40,708 nt of DNA from Desulfobacteraceae bacterium (GTDB taxonomy: Bacteria > Desulfobacterota > Desulfobacteria > Desulfobacterales > Desulfobacteraceae), in contig JAAELK010000244.1 in the NCBI GenBank assembly GCA_024226935.1, positions 1 through 40,708 of the forward strand, read 5' to 3'. Under the pieces are notes generated by a model that searched no databases, was not told where the DNA came from, and was given only the letters and a program-made list of their open reading frames with translations. Position numbers and translations under genes: made by a program. Every line of letters begins with the position of its first letter. Position 1 is the stretch's first letter. Positions 25,200 through 32,702 of this stretch are shown here, piece by piece.

Positions 25200-25214
25200 T
25201 AACAGGAGTTAATT

Positions 25215-26279
25215 ATGCCAAATTACAAAGTGATCAAAGAAGGATTTGCCCAAGCCAGGTTTGATCTGGTTCCGGAACATATGCCTCTTCAGAAGGGATC
25301 AAAACCGTTTAGTTTTGAGGTGGCGGACCAGGAAGAATCTGACCAGCCAAATGATGACCAGTTTATCAAGCTGTTTCGCTGCCTTTCTGCCAGCACTACC
25401 CAGTCCAGGTTTTTTGATTTTTCCACACCTGGAGTTCTGAAGGCTGCCGTCCCGTTTTTTGAAGGTGTCACCATCTTTGCCAATCACCGCATGGATGTAA
25501 CCCAGTGGAAGGGATACACGCAAAAGGCAGTGTGGGACGCAAAGAACGAACCCAACGGCGTTAACGCCCAGTTCGTCCTGGACAGGGTCGCAGATCCAAA
25601 TCTTGTAAGGGGTGTGGAAACTGGAGCCTTGAAATCTGCCAGTGCCACGGTCTGGTTTAAATATAAGAAATCCCACCCGGATCTTAAGTGGTTTTATGAT
25701 CATTTGGGCACGGAAGTGGACGGACAGATCGTGCGGTTTATCGTCACCGAGATCAGCAATGTGGGTGAAATGTCCATTGTTTGGGAAGGTGAAGACAGAT
25801 ATGCAAAATCCTTTGAAGCCGGAAAAGATCCGGACAATGAAAATTTTAATCATGGAGAGGAAGAAATGGAATTTACAAAACAGTTTTTAGGACAGTTCAA
25901 ACTCACAGGGGAGCCGTCTTCGAATGAGATTGAAAAGGCAATCCTTACGGAAATTTCCTGCCTTGAAACTAAGGTTGGAGAACTTGAGAAGGATGCCAAG
26001 ATCGGTATTGAATATCTGACGGCAACCAGGGAAAAGGCGGTAACTCTTTACAAGGCTGCAAAGGGTGAAGATGCCAAGGAAGGCTTTATCACAAACGTGA
26101 TTGAAACAGCAGACCTTGAGACTGCAAAATCCTTTGTTGATGAGTACCAGGAAACCTTTGAAAACGCCCTGCCCATGAAGTGCGGCAAGTGCGGAGAAAA
26201 GTTGTCCAGGAGATCGTCCCAGTCCCAGGATGTTGGGGACAAAAAATCCGTGGATATCAGCAATTTTAAAATGTCTTAA
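25215..26279 (+). CDS. capsid maturation protease with scaffold tail (Mu gpI-like)
   Basis: 354 residues. The N-terminal 210 residues form a beta-rich protease-like domain (ITIFANHRMDVTQWKG region with a conserved His, and GALKSASATVWFKYKKSHP with a candidate serine), as in prohead serine proteases. The remaining part is helical and charged, like a scaffold, ending in a small Cys motif (CGKCGEKL). An in-frame ATG at 25866 with a strong ribosome site should make the scaffold alone. Mu genes I and Z share this arrangement. The family call comes from position and motif pattern; the catalytic residues are tentative. Confidence 0.72.
   Translation: MPNYKVIKEGFAQARFDLVPEHMPLQKGSKPFSFEVADQEESDQPNDDQFIKLFRCLSASTTQSRFFDFSTPGVLKAAVPFFEGVTIFANHRMDVTQWKGYTQKAVWDAKNEPNGVNAQFVLDRVADPNLVRGVETGALKSASATVWFKYKKSHPDLKWFYDHLGTEVDGQIVRFIVTEISNVGEMSIVWEGEDRYAKSFEAGKDPDNENFNHGEEEMEFTKQFLGQFKLTGEPSSNEIEKAILTEISCLETKVGELEKDAKIGIEYLTATREKAVTLYKAAKGEDAKEGFITNVIETADLETAKSFVDEYQETFENALPMKCGKCGEKLSRRSSQSQDVGDKKSVDISNFKMS
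25866..26279 (+). CDS. internal in-frame scaffold protein (Mu gpZ-like)
   Basis: ATG 25866 is codon 218 of the protease gene, in frame, and has GGAGAGG at 25854-25860, 5 nt upstream, better than many true starts here. The 137-residue product starts MEFTKQFLGQFKLTG and is the helical scaffold part. Nested scaffold starts are known from Mu I/Z and lambda C/Nu3. Expression of the shorter form is inferred. Confidence 0.7.
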   Translation: MEFTKQFLGQFKLTGEPSSNEIEKAILTEISCLETKVGELEKDAKIGIEYLTATREKAVTLYKAAKGEDAKEGFITNVIETADLETAKSFVDEYQETFENALPMKCGKCGEKLSRRSSQSQDVGDKKSVDISNFKMS

Positions 26280-26317
26280 GCGTTCCGGGCATTGAGCCGG
26301 AGAAAAAGGAGAACATC

Positions 26318-26689
26318 ATGTTTGACATAAGTTTTGAAGGGATCGGCCTTACCGGTACCGTAACATTTTTGAAGGGTATTGGTGTCACCGTGGCAAATGA
26401 GAACCATGTGGGCAAGTTATCCGCTGCCCAGACCGTGGATGTCTGTGATGCAGAAGACGTGTTTTACGGAGTTATTGGAAAAGTTGAAGAAGAAAACGAC
26501 ATCCTTGCCCTTGAAAGGCACGGCATGAACGAAGTTTCTTTCACCGGCACCATAACTCCCGGATACAAAGAACTTGTTGCAGACGGGGCAGGAGGAGTCA
26601 AAGAACCAGCCTCTGCCGGAACCGGCAGGATGTTCCATATCGTTGAAGTTAACGATGGGGATAAGCTTTTGATGCTGGATCTTGGTTAA
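26318..26689 (+). CDS. capsid decoration-like head protein
   Basis: 123 residues, beta-rich and glycine-rich (ISFEGIGLTGTVTFLKGIGVTVANENHVGKL, DVFYGVIGKV, RMFHIVEVNDGDKLLMLDL), like the DUF2190 type found between protease and capsid genes. AAGGAG lies 7 nt upstream. It may trim or stabilise the capsid shell; no direct proof. Confidence 0.55.
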   Translation: MFDISFEGIGLTGTVTFLKGIGVTVANENHVGKLSAAQTVDVCDAEDVFYGVIGKVEEENDILALERHGMNEVSFTGTITPGYKELVADGAGGVKEPASAGTGRMFHIVEVNDGDKLLMLDLG

Positions 26690-26720
26690 CAAACTGTAAA
26701 TTTTAAGGAGAATAAAGAAA

Positions 26721-27716
26721 ATGCCAGTAGCAATCACGAAAGAAATTTATCCGGAAGCCGGGGCCAAGGGTTTGACAATGTCACAACACCTGGAAAAGGA
26801 ACGGCCTTCAGAGGTCGAGGGGCTTGATGCTTTTGAATTTGCACTTTCGGAGCAGAATATCAACCTCAAAAACGACACGGTTGAAAAATTTTACCGTACA
26901 AGTGATGACAAGGTTTTATTTCCGGAATTTATTAACCGCAACTTGCGGATCGGTATCGCTGGTCTTGGTAAAAAAGACGTGACCCTGGAAGATATCATTG
27001 CCACGACAACCACCATTGACAGCGGCGTGTATGAGACCATCAAGGCCGAATTTGCTAATAAAAGCCTTGATTTTAAACGGATTGCAGAAGGTGGGGCTTT
27101 TCCCACTGTGCGTATGTCCGTCGGTAAGCAGTCCATTCGCCTGGGCAAGATCGGTATTGCCCTGGAGGCAACCTATGAAGTCCTGCGTCGGATGAAGTTG
27201 CCCTTGCTGTCCATCCACATGCAGCTTATAGGCAAACGGCTGGCAAAAAAGATGGTGGCCTATGCCGTGTATACACTCTTGAATGGTGACGGCAATACCA
27301 ATGCTGCCGAGAAGGTTAAAAAGGCCCTTGATTATAAGAATCTTCTTGAATTTGACTTGGCAATGGATGACTGGGAAGCCTCTATCTGGTTCTCCAAGAA
27401 GAATACAATCCAATCTTTGTGCTTGATTGATGAGTTCAAGGACACCAGGCTGTTTGACACGGCCAAGACAGGGGCCTGGGTCACGCCTTTCGGCAATTCC
27501 ATGAAAAAATTTAATTGGAAAGACACTACTTTAGGCGATAAGCAGATTTTTCAGATTGATAAATCCGCTGCCCTGGAACTTGTGAAAGAGGCCGGGGCCG
27601 AGCTTGTGGAAACTGACAAGGTCATTGATAAACAGTTTGAAAAAACCGTGGCAAGTCAGGTGATTGGTTTTTCCAAGATTTTTACCGATGCCTGTAGAGT
27701 CTTTGAGGCTACTTAA
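26721..27716 (+). CDS. major capsid protein (Mu gpT position)
   Basis: 331 residues. Position directly after scaffold and decoration genes, size, and a layout of N-terminal helix, E-loop-like beta segment (SVGKQSIRLGKIGIALEATYEV) and long spine-like helix fit an HK97-fold capsid protein. A good AAGGAG site precedes it. It would form the icosahedral head. Family assigned from context and layout more than from motif. Confidence 0.75.
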   Translation: MPVAITKEIYPEAGAKGLTMSQHLEKERPSEVEGLDAFEFALSEQNINLKNDTVEKFYRTSDDKVLFPEFINRNLRIGIAGLGKKDVTLEDIIATTTTIDSGVYETIKAEFANKSLDFKRIAEGGAFPTVRMSVGKQSIRLGKIGIALEATYEVLRRMKLPLLSIHMQLIGKRLAKKMVAYAVYTLLNGDGNTNAAEKVKKALDYKNLLEFDLAMDDWEASIWFSKKNTIQSLCLIDEFKDTRLFDTAKTGAWVTPFGNSMKKFNWKDTTLGDKQIFQIDKSAALELVKEAGAELVETDKVIDKQFEKTVASQVIGFSKIFTDACRVFEAT

Positions 27717-28096
27717 TGACGACTATCATCCAAATGGTCATAAACCGCCTCCCGGATGAAGCGGAACTGTTTGCAGGCTCCCTGGACTCTTTTATTGAAG
27801 AGTCCGGAGCCTTGGCAGGTTTTGAGGGTGTTGCTGAAACTAACCTGACTATACTGCAAAAATCCCTCATTGCCGACATGGCCGCCAAAGCTTTGATCCT
27901 GCCTTCTATGAGTAAATATAAAAAGGCTTTATCCTCAGCTGAAGGTGATGGAGCCGGTAAAGCTGAGTTTGCTGATAAGCTTAATTTTCTTAAGGAAATG
28001 GCCAGTAAATTGGATGCCGATATCCTGGAGAAAAAGGCCGGCGCATGTGTCAGTGTCGATACCGGTATTCCCATGGTGGTGGTGAGCAATGACTGA
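27716..28096 (+). CDS. head-completion candidate
   Basis: 126 residues, helical, with VINRLPDEAELFAGSLDSFIEESG at the start. I do not recognise the family. It overlaps the capsid stop by 1 nt and lies where Mu-like phages carry gp35/gp36 head-completion proteins. Confidence 0.5.
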   Translation: MTTIIQMVINRLPDEAELFAGSLDSFIEESGALAGFEGVAETNLTILQKSLIADMAAKALILPSMSKYKKALSSAEGDGAGKAEFADKLNFLKEMASKLDADILEKKAGACVSVDTGIPMVVVSND

Positions 28097-28463
28097 CCTT
28101 TTTGATGATGCCATGACCGCTGATTTTGTTAATGCAATTCGATCCGTGACAGACACTTTCCAAAAATATCCCATCGTCTTTGGCGATGGGGATGACTCAA
28201 TTGAGTTATTGTGTGGCCGTAAATCTATCAAAAATGAGCTTTTAGCCCAGGAAGAAGGTGAGTCCATAGAAGATGCCTTTGAAATCAAAATAAACAGGCA
28301 ATATCTGGCTGAGAAAGGACTTGTTGATGAAAATGACACCCTTCTTATCGGGTATGACACCCCGGTTGAAATGGATGGAGAGCAGTTTACTATCATAAAA
28401 CTGGGAGAGCCTGCCGTATTCAGGGACAAAAAACTTAATGTTGTCATGGAGGTGATCAGATAA
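28089..28463 (+). CDS. head-tail connector candidate
   Basis: 124 residues with a beta-rich C-terminal half (DTLLIGYDTPVEMDGEQFTIIKLGEPAVFRD), which fits small head-closure or stopper proteins. It overlaps both neighbours. Assigned from position only. Confidence 0.5.
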   Translation: MTDLFDDAMTADFVNAIRSVTDTFQKYPIVFGDGDDSIELLCGRKSIKNELLAQEEGESIEDAFEIKINRQYLAEKGLVDENDTLLIGYDTPVEMDGEQFTIIKLGEPAVFRDKKLNVVMEVIR

Positions 28464-28942
28464 TGGGAGTTGATCTTACAGGTGATTGGAAAAAGGTATT
28501 AAATACCCTTGATGGTGCTGCAAACAACATTAAAAAGAATATGTCGGCAAGCATTAATAGAAAGCTGATTGATGCTGAAAAACTGGTGCTTGCCCATGTA
28601 GATGATCAGGATCTTGGCTGGGATGAATTAAGTACTTCCCATGGAAAACGAAAAGAGAAAAAAGGCTTAAGCCCGGATATCTTAAGATCTTCAAATCAGA
28701 TGTACAGCAACATCACCACAAATCAGACCGATGCTTTTACAGGGGCTGTGGGTGTCAAGCGTGGTGTAACAACAAAAGACGGTGAAGATATCACGGATAT
28801 TGCCATCATCCATGAGCAACCGGACAATGACGGCAAGAAAATACCGGCCAGAAAATTATGGCAACCGACCTTTGACGAAATCAAAGACACTACCGGTGCG
28901 GATCTTATGGATACGGCAATAAAGGTATTTAAAAATGATTGA
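28463..28942 (+). CDS. virion morphogenesis / tail-completion protein (Mu gpG-like)
   Basis: 159 residues. The helical N-terminus with INRKLIDAEKLVLAHVDDQD, then YSNITTNQTDAFTGAVGVKRG and PARKLWQPTFDEIKDT near the end, is the pattern of the gpG/HK97-gp10 type tail-completion family, where PARxxL-like is common. It would join the tail to the head. Confidence 0.65.
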   Translation: MGVDLTGDWKKVLNTLDGAANNIKKNMSASINRKLIDAEKLVLAHVDDQDLGWDELSTSHGKRKEKKGLSPDILRSSNQMYSNITTNQTDAFTGAVGVKRGVTTKDGEDITDIAIIHEQPDNDGKKIPARKLWQPTFDEIKDTTGADLMDTAIKVFKND

Positions 28943-29519
28943 AGCATGCAAACAATTTTTAATTGATCGTGTCCAGGAGATCACAGACAGTGACCAGGGC
29001 CAGCCTTTCACGCCGGATAATATTTTTTTCAGTCCTTTGCCAAGGGATTTTCTAAAGAAAAACCGGTTTGCAGCATGCCTTCTTGTCGCAATGGACAAAA
29101 AGAAAAAAAATGGCCGGTTGATGTCCAACGTGCGGGATCTTGAGGCACATGTTTTTGTCCGGACATACAAACGATTTGAAAGAAAGATCATGGTCAGGTG
29201 CATCCTTTACGCATCTTCTTTTGAGGATCTTTGGAGCAAAAAAAAAGGTGAAATATGGGATTTGAATGCATTCAAAGGGTTTGTGGATCAGCTTGAGCAG
29301 AACATTGCAAAGCATAAGGTGATAGCGGATGAACTTAATAATGCCGTCAAGATTACCCTGGAAGATTCTATCCGGCCCTGGGATCTTGAGGAAGGCAGAC
29401 AATCATTAAAGAAAACACCGCACAAGGCAATTGTCAGGGTGGAATTTAAAGGCGGGATCTATGTGCAAAAACAAGTTCCCATTATTAAATCTGTGGATAT
29501 TCAACCGGAGTTTAAATAG
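28935..29519 (+). CDS. tail terminator candidate
   Basis: 194 residues of alpha/beta type (RFAACLLVAMDKKKKNG, LEAHVFVRTYKRFERKIMVRCILYA). Position between completion and sheath genes suggests Mu gp37-like tail terminator. No motif confirms this. Confidence 0.5.
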   Translation: MIEACKQFLIDRVQEITDSDQGQPFTPDNIFFSPLPRDFLKKNRFAACLLVAMDKKKKNGRLMSNVRDLEAHVFVRTYKRFERKIMVRCILYASSFEDLWSKKKGEIWDLNAFKGFVDQLEQNIAKHKVIADELNNAVKITLEDSIRPWDLEEGRQSLKKTPHKAIVRVEFKGGIYVQKQVPIIKSVDIQPEFK

Positions 29520-29527
29520 GAGGTTTT

Positions 29528-29764
29528 ATGGCTAATAATAAGCAAACACCCCATAAAAAATCGGGATCAGCCAGGAAAGGAAAAGAAACCCTGATCCCGA
29601 TTGAGGAACTGGCAAAGGCAAACGGTCTTGCGTCCTGGGAGGCGGCGGCAATTTTTGCAGCTACTGGATGGGCACCGGGAAAACAAGTGTCTGAAACACA
29701 GTTTTCTTCAGTATTAACTCAATTTAAGCATCGTCCCCAGGGCGGTGGAAGGATAAAGGCATAA
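29528..29764 (+). CDS. small gp38-like protein
   Basis: 78 residues with a basic start (KQTPHKKSGSARKGK) and a helical part (IEELAKANGLASWEAAAIFAATGW) that recalls HTH-like small tail-region proteins. GGAGG lies upstream. In Mu a small gp38 also precedes the sheath gene. Function unknown. Confidence 0.5.
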   Translation: MANNKQTPHKKSGSARKGKETLIPIEELAKANGLASWEAAAIFAATGWAPGKQVSETQFSSVLTQFKHRPQGGGRIKA

Positions 29765-29767
29765 GCC

Positions 29768-31462
29768 ATGGGTGATGTACTAGAATTTTTAGTAAACGGA
29801 ACAAGCGGACTTGCACCGGGAGGCGTGGAAGGAACGGCCCTTATAGCAGGAGTTTGCAGTGCTGGCGTTGCCGGTAAGGGCTATTTGTTGGGCAAAGAAT
29901 CGGATCTTGGGGCAATGCTTGGTGTTGGCCCACTGGTGGATAGGTTGCAAGATATTTTTGCCACCGGCGGTCAGAACCCTGTTGTTATTGCCGTGCCTGT
30001 GGAAGGGCTACCCGGTGGATATATTTCATCCATCATGCATACGGGTACAGGACCCGATGGGGTTGTGACGGGAACACCGGTCGAAAATGCCGATGTTGTT
30101 GTTGAAATTGCAACCGCTGGAGCCTTGGGAACTGTTGAGGCCAAAGTGTCAAAAGATGGCGGGGCCAATTTTGAAGCAGCGGCGATTGTCCCGGTAGACG
30201 GGCAGATCAGTATCGGCGCAACGGGAGCAACCCTTACCCTTGAAACCGGTACCCATGTCCTAGGTGACAAATACGAATTTGCCGTAAGAAATCCAATAGG
30301 CCCTGTGAAAAAAACCGGGACAGGCCCTGATATTACCATTACCGGCACGGGGCGATCTGCTGCCCAGATTATCCTGGGTATAGTGTCAGCCGGGGGACGC
30401 AATGATGCGACATATCAATTGAGTATTGACGGCGGGGATTCCTGGAGCGGGATCAGTACAGTTCCTGTGGACGGTGTCATTGTTGCGGGCACTACCGGGG
30501 TTTCTATTACCATCCTCGAAAACCCGGACCTTGTGGCGGGTGATATGTACGAGTGTGAACTGATGCCTCCGGTGCCGTCAATTTCCGCTGTTATGACAGC
30601 TCTTGAAAAACCTTTGAACCTTTATGATATTGAATTTGTCCATGTGGTGGGGCCATCCGATGCCGTTGACTGGGCAGCCATGGGAGCCAAGGCTGAAGAA
30701 CTTTGGAATAAACATCGTCCCACTTATTTTCGTGCAGAAACCAGGTTGCCCCACGCCAACGAAGATTTAAACGATTGGGTAGCTGCCATGGTCAATGACC
30801 GCCTGGGTTATTCCCATAACTTTGTTACCGTGTGTGCAGCCTTCGGGGAAGTGTCCGATGTTACCGGCAAACGAGTTAAAAGAAACTGGGGAGGCCTTTT
30901 GTCCGGACGTGTTCTTAGTATCCCAGTTCAAAGGGCGGCTGGAAGGGTTTTGGACGGTCCAATCTCCCAGGGAAGCCTTCCCGATGATTTTACCGAATCC
31001 ATGCAAATAATCCTTGAAAGCAACGATTATGTCACAGCAAAGCATTATGCTGGTCTTCCAGGAGCTTATTGGGGAGATTCTAAAACCCTGGCCGATGCTA
31101 CCAGTGATTTTCAATATGAAGAGGTTCTCAGGACGGTTTTTAAGGCTGTAAGAAAGGCAAGAATTGCAGCTTTGAAATCCATGTATGACGAAGCGGGTGA
31201 CTTGGCCCTGGAAGGCAATGCAACCGGCATTGGATATTTAAAAGCCAATATTGAAAATGCTTTGAATACTATGGTTGCTGCCGTTCCCCAGGAACTTGCA
31301 GGTCATGTTGTAGGAATTCCTGAAAATCAGGATGTTGTCAACAATGGAGTTGCTGCCTTGATGAAGCTTTTGGGTATTCCGATTATCAGAGAGATCAAGC
31401 TGTATGCAAACTATGCGTATGCAGGTTCTGCTTTTGATCCAAGACTTACAACCGTTACATAA
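29768..31462 (+). CDS. contractile tail sheath protein (Mu gpL-like) with two inserted domains
   Basis: 564 residues. The N-terminal (1-90) and C-terminal (about 270-564) parts carry the sheath fold. Between them, about 92-177 and 183-268, lie two related beta domains that both start TGTGPD, contain VSKDGGANF/LSIDGGDSW and VPVDG, and end GDKYEF/GDMYEC. They look like a tandem duplication of an Ig-like surface domain. The sheath contracts to drive the tube through the envelope. Family from position, size and the tube gene after it. Confidence 0.8.
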   Translation: MGDVLEFLVNGTSGLAPGGVEGTALIAGVCSAGVAGKGYLLGKESDLGAMLGVGPLVDRLQDIFATGGQNPVVIAVPVEGLPGGYISSIMHTGTGPDGVVTGTPVENADVVVEIATAGALGTVEAKVSKDGGANFEAAAIVPVDGQISIGATGATLTLETGTHVLGDKYEFAVRNPIGPVKKTGTGPDITITGTGRSAAQIILGIVSAGGRNDATYQLSIDGGDSWSGISTVPVDGVIVAGTTGVSITILENPDLVAGDMYECELMPPVPSISAVMTALEKPLNLYDIEFVHVVGPSDAVDWAAMGAKAEELWNKHRPTYFRAETRLPHANEDLNDWVAAMVNDRLGYSHNFVTVCAAFGEVSDVTGKRVKRNWGGLLSGRVLSIPVQRAAGRVLDGPISQGSLPDDFTESMQIILESNDYVTAKHYAGLPGAYWGDSKTLADATSDFQYEEVLRTVFKAVRKARIAALKSMYDEAGDLALEGNATGIGYLKANIENALNTMVAAVPQELAGHVVGIPENQDVVNNGVAALMKLLGIPIIREIKLYANYAYAGSAFDPRLTTVT

Positions 31463-31475
31463 AGGATTTTTTATC

Positions 31476-31904
31476 ATGTCAATCAATGGAAATGATTATG
31501 ACTGGGAATCAATGGAAATCAGACTGCCCTCCGGTGTTGCCGTAGATATCGAGGAGATCAGCTACAACGATGAAGCCCCCATTGAAGAACACTATGGCAA
31601 GGGAGGTACTCCCATAGGCTATGGACGAAAAAATTATAAGGCTGCTGGCTCCATGTCCTTGGGATTGCCGGAATTTGAGCGTTTAAAAGAACATTTGGGT
31701 GGCAGCATATACAAGGGCAAACCGTTTCAAATCGTTGTGAGTTATGCCAACGATGATCAGGTAACAGTAACAGATACCCTGCCGGATGTGAAAATCACGA
31801 AAACAGATACAAGCGGCAAGCAGGGAGATGACAAGGTTGGGGCCAGAAAACTTGATTTTAAGATTCTAAGTCCCATCAAATGGAATGCCAAAGAGGCTTA
31901 TTAA
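31476..31904 (+). CDS. tail tube protein (Mu gpM-like)
   Basis: 142 residues, beta-rich, directly after the sheath (NGNDYDWESMEIRLPSGVAVDIEEISYNDEAPIEE, later IVVSYANDDQ and ARKLDFKILSP), as in gpM-type inner tubes. The ATG at 31476 has AAAGGA upstream; the frame open from 31404 lies in the sheath gene and is rejected. Confidence 0.78.
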   Translation: MSINGNDYDWESMEIRLPSGVAVDIEEISYNDEAPIEEHYGKGGTPIGYGRKNYKAAGSMSLGLPEFERLKEHLGGSIYKGKPFQIVVSYANDDQVTVTDTLPDVKITKTDTSGKQGDDKVGARKLDFKILSPIKWNAKEAY

Positions 31905-31948
31905 AGCTTTTTACAATCACAATACTTAAATAATTCAAAGAGGAAATT

Positions 31949-32302
31949 ATGAACAAAATTGACGCACACAAAAAAAATGATATTGAAAAACTTAATGTAC
32001 CTGACGAAGTCAAACAAGTTTTGATGATAGGAGCAACGGTTTTGATGCTGACAGGGGAAAATGATGATCAGTATTATTTTAAAAAGCCAAAGCCTGTGGA
32101 TTTAAATAGGTTTTTAGCCACAAGCAGCAAAGGCAAGCTTGCCGCTGCCGTTAAAAATTTGATTTTTGAATTGGCAGTCAAGCCAACGTCTGAAGAATTA
32201 AAAACCGAGTTCAAGGATAAACCAGGGAGAATGATCGCATTGAATAATGCCCTCCAGGGCGAGATAGGATTAAATGAGGATTTTGCCGTAAAAAAGCTTT
32301 AA
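31949..32302 (+). CDS. tail assembly chaperone, short form (gp41-like)
   Basis: 117 residues, helical, placed between tube and tape measure genes. Its last codons sit on a slippery heptamer A-AAA-AAG (32290-32296), so a share of ribosomes should make the longer form. It helps the tube protein assemble on the tape measure. GAGGA lies upstream. Confidence 0.8.
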   Translation: MNKIDAHKKNDIEKLNVPDEVKQVLMIGATVLMLTGENDDQYYFKKPKPVDLNRFLATSSKGKLAAAVKNLIFELAVKPTSEELKTEFKDKPGRMIALNNALQGEIGLNEDFAVKKL

Positions 32303-32496
32303 GCCGGGCTGGTACCCTGTTCGATGCTAACTGGATCGAACAGGGCTCATTATTAATCAAACATTATCTTGCCCAGGACCCAGGAGAAGACATGGAAGAA
32401 TTTATCAACCAATATGCAAGGGCTTTATGGATCGAAGAAAGACAAATGAACCTTATGGCCAATGCATTTTCAAAAGCCCTGGGAGGCACAAATTAA
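31949..32496 (+). CDS. tail assembly chaperone, -1 frameshift long form
   Basis: A -1 slip at A-AAA-AAG (32290-32296) leads into a frame open to 32496 that reads as a real protein (ANWIEQGSLLIKHYLAQDPGEDMEEF...). The join re-reads base 32296 and gives 182 residues (116 + 66). A perfect 11-bp hairpin follows at 32315-32345. This matches the conserved programmed frameshift of tail-assembly genes in dsDNA phages (lambda G/GT, Mu gp41/gp41'). Confidence 0.85.
32290..32345 (+). promoter_or_regulatory. -1 frameshift signal: slippery heptamer and hairpin
   Basis: The heptamer A-AAA-AAG is at 32290-32296. After an 18-nt spacer, CCCTGTTCGAT (32315-32325) pairs perfectly with ATCGAACAGGG (32335-32345) over a 9-nt loop. 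The spacer is longer than the 5-9 nt usual in viral sites, so the hairpin may act only in part or another fold may form. Confidence 0.8.
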
Positions 32497-32639
32497 TGTT
32501 AGTTGGAATTAAAAAGAAAGATACCAAACAAAGCTGCCAGAATGCCTTTTTCAAAAGCTTTCGGGCCTTTAAAAGTAACACAAAGGGCTGCATGAAAAAT
32601 CAAAACCACGACGCAAAACAACCCTATGAAGGCCGCTAA
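32496..32639 (+). CDS. possible 47-aa small ORF
   Basis: ATG 32496 overlaps the long-form chaperone stop (TAATG), which suggests coupling. The product is basic, with no family. The opposite strand carries a 55-codon frame (32499-32666) for a hydrophobic two-span peptide that looks at least as protein-like. I cannot tell which, if either, is real. The gap 32497-32702 has nothing else. Confidence 0.3.
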   Translation: MLVGIKKKDTKQSCQNAFFKSFRAFKSNTKGCMKNQNHDAKQPYEGR

Positions 32640-32702
32640 AATAATTATGGCAAGTATGTATTCCATAACTATTAAAATATTGTACACAAAGGATGATGTC
32701 AA

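Noticed and set aside
25299-25853. 184-codon minus-strand frame
   Set aside because: Shadow of the capsid protease gene.
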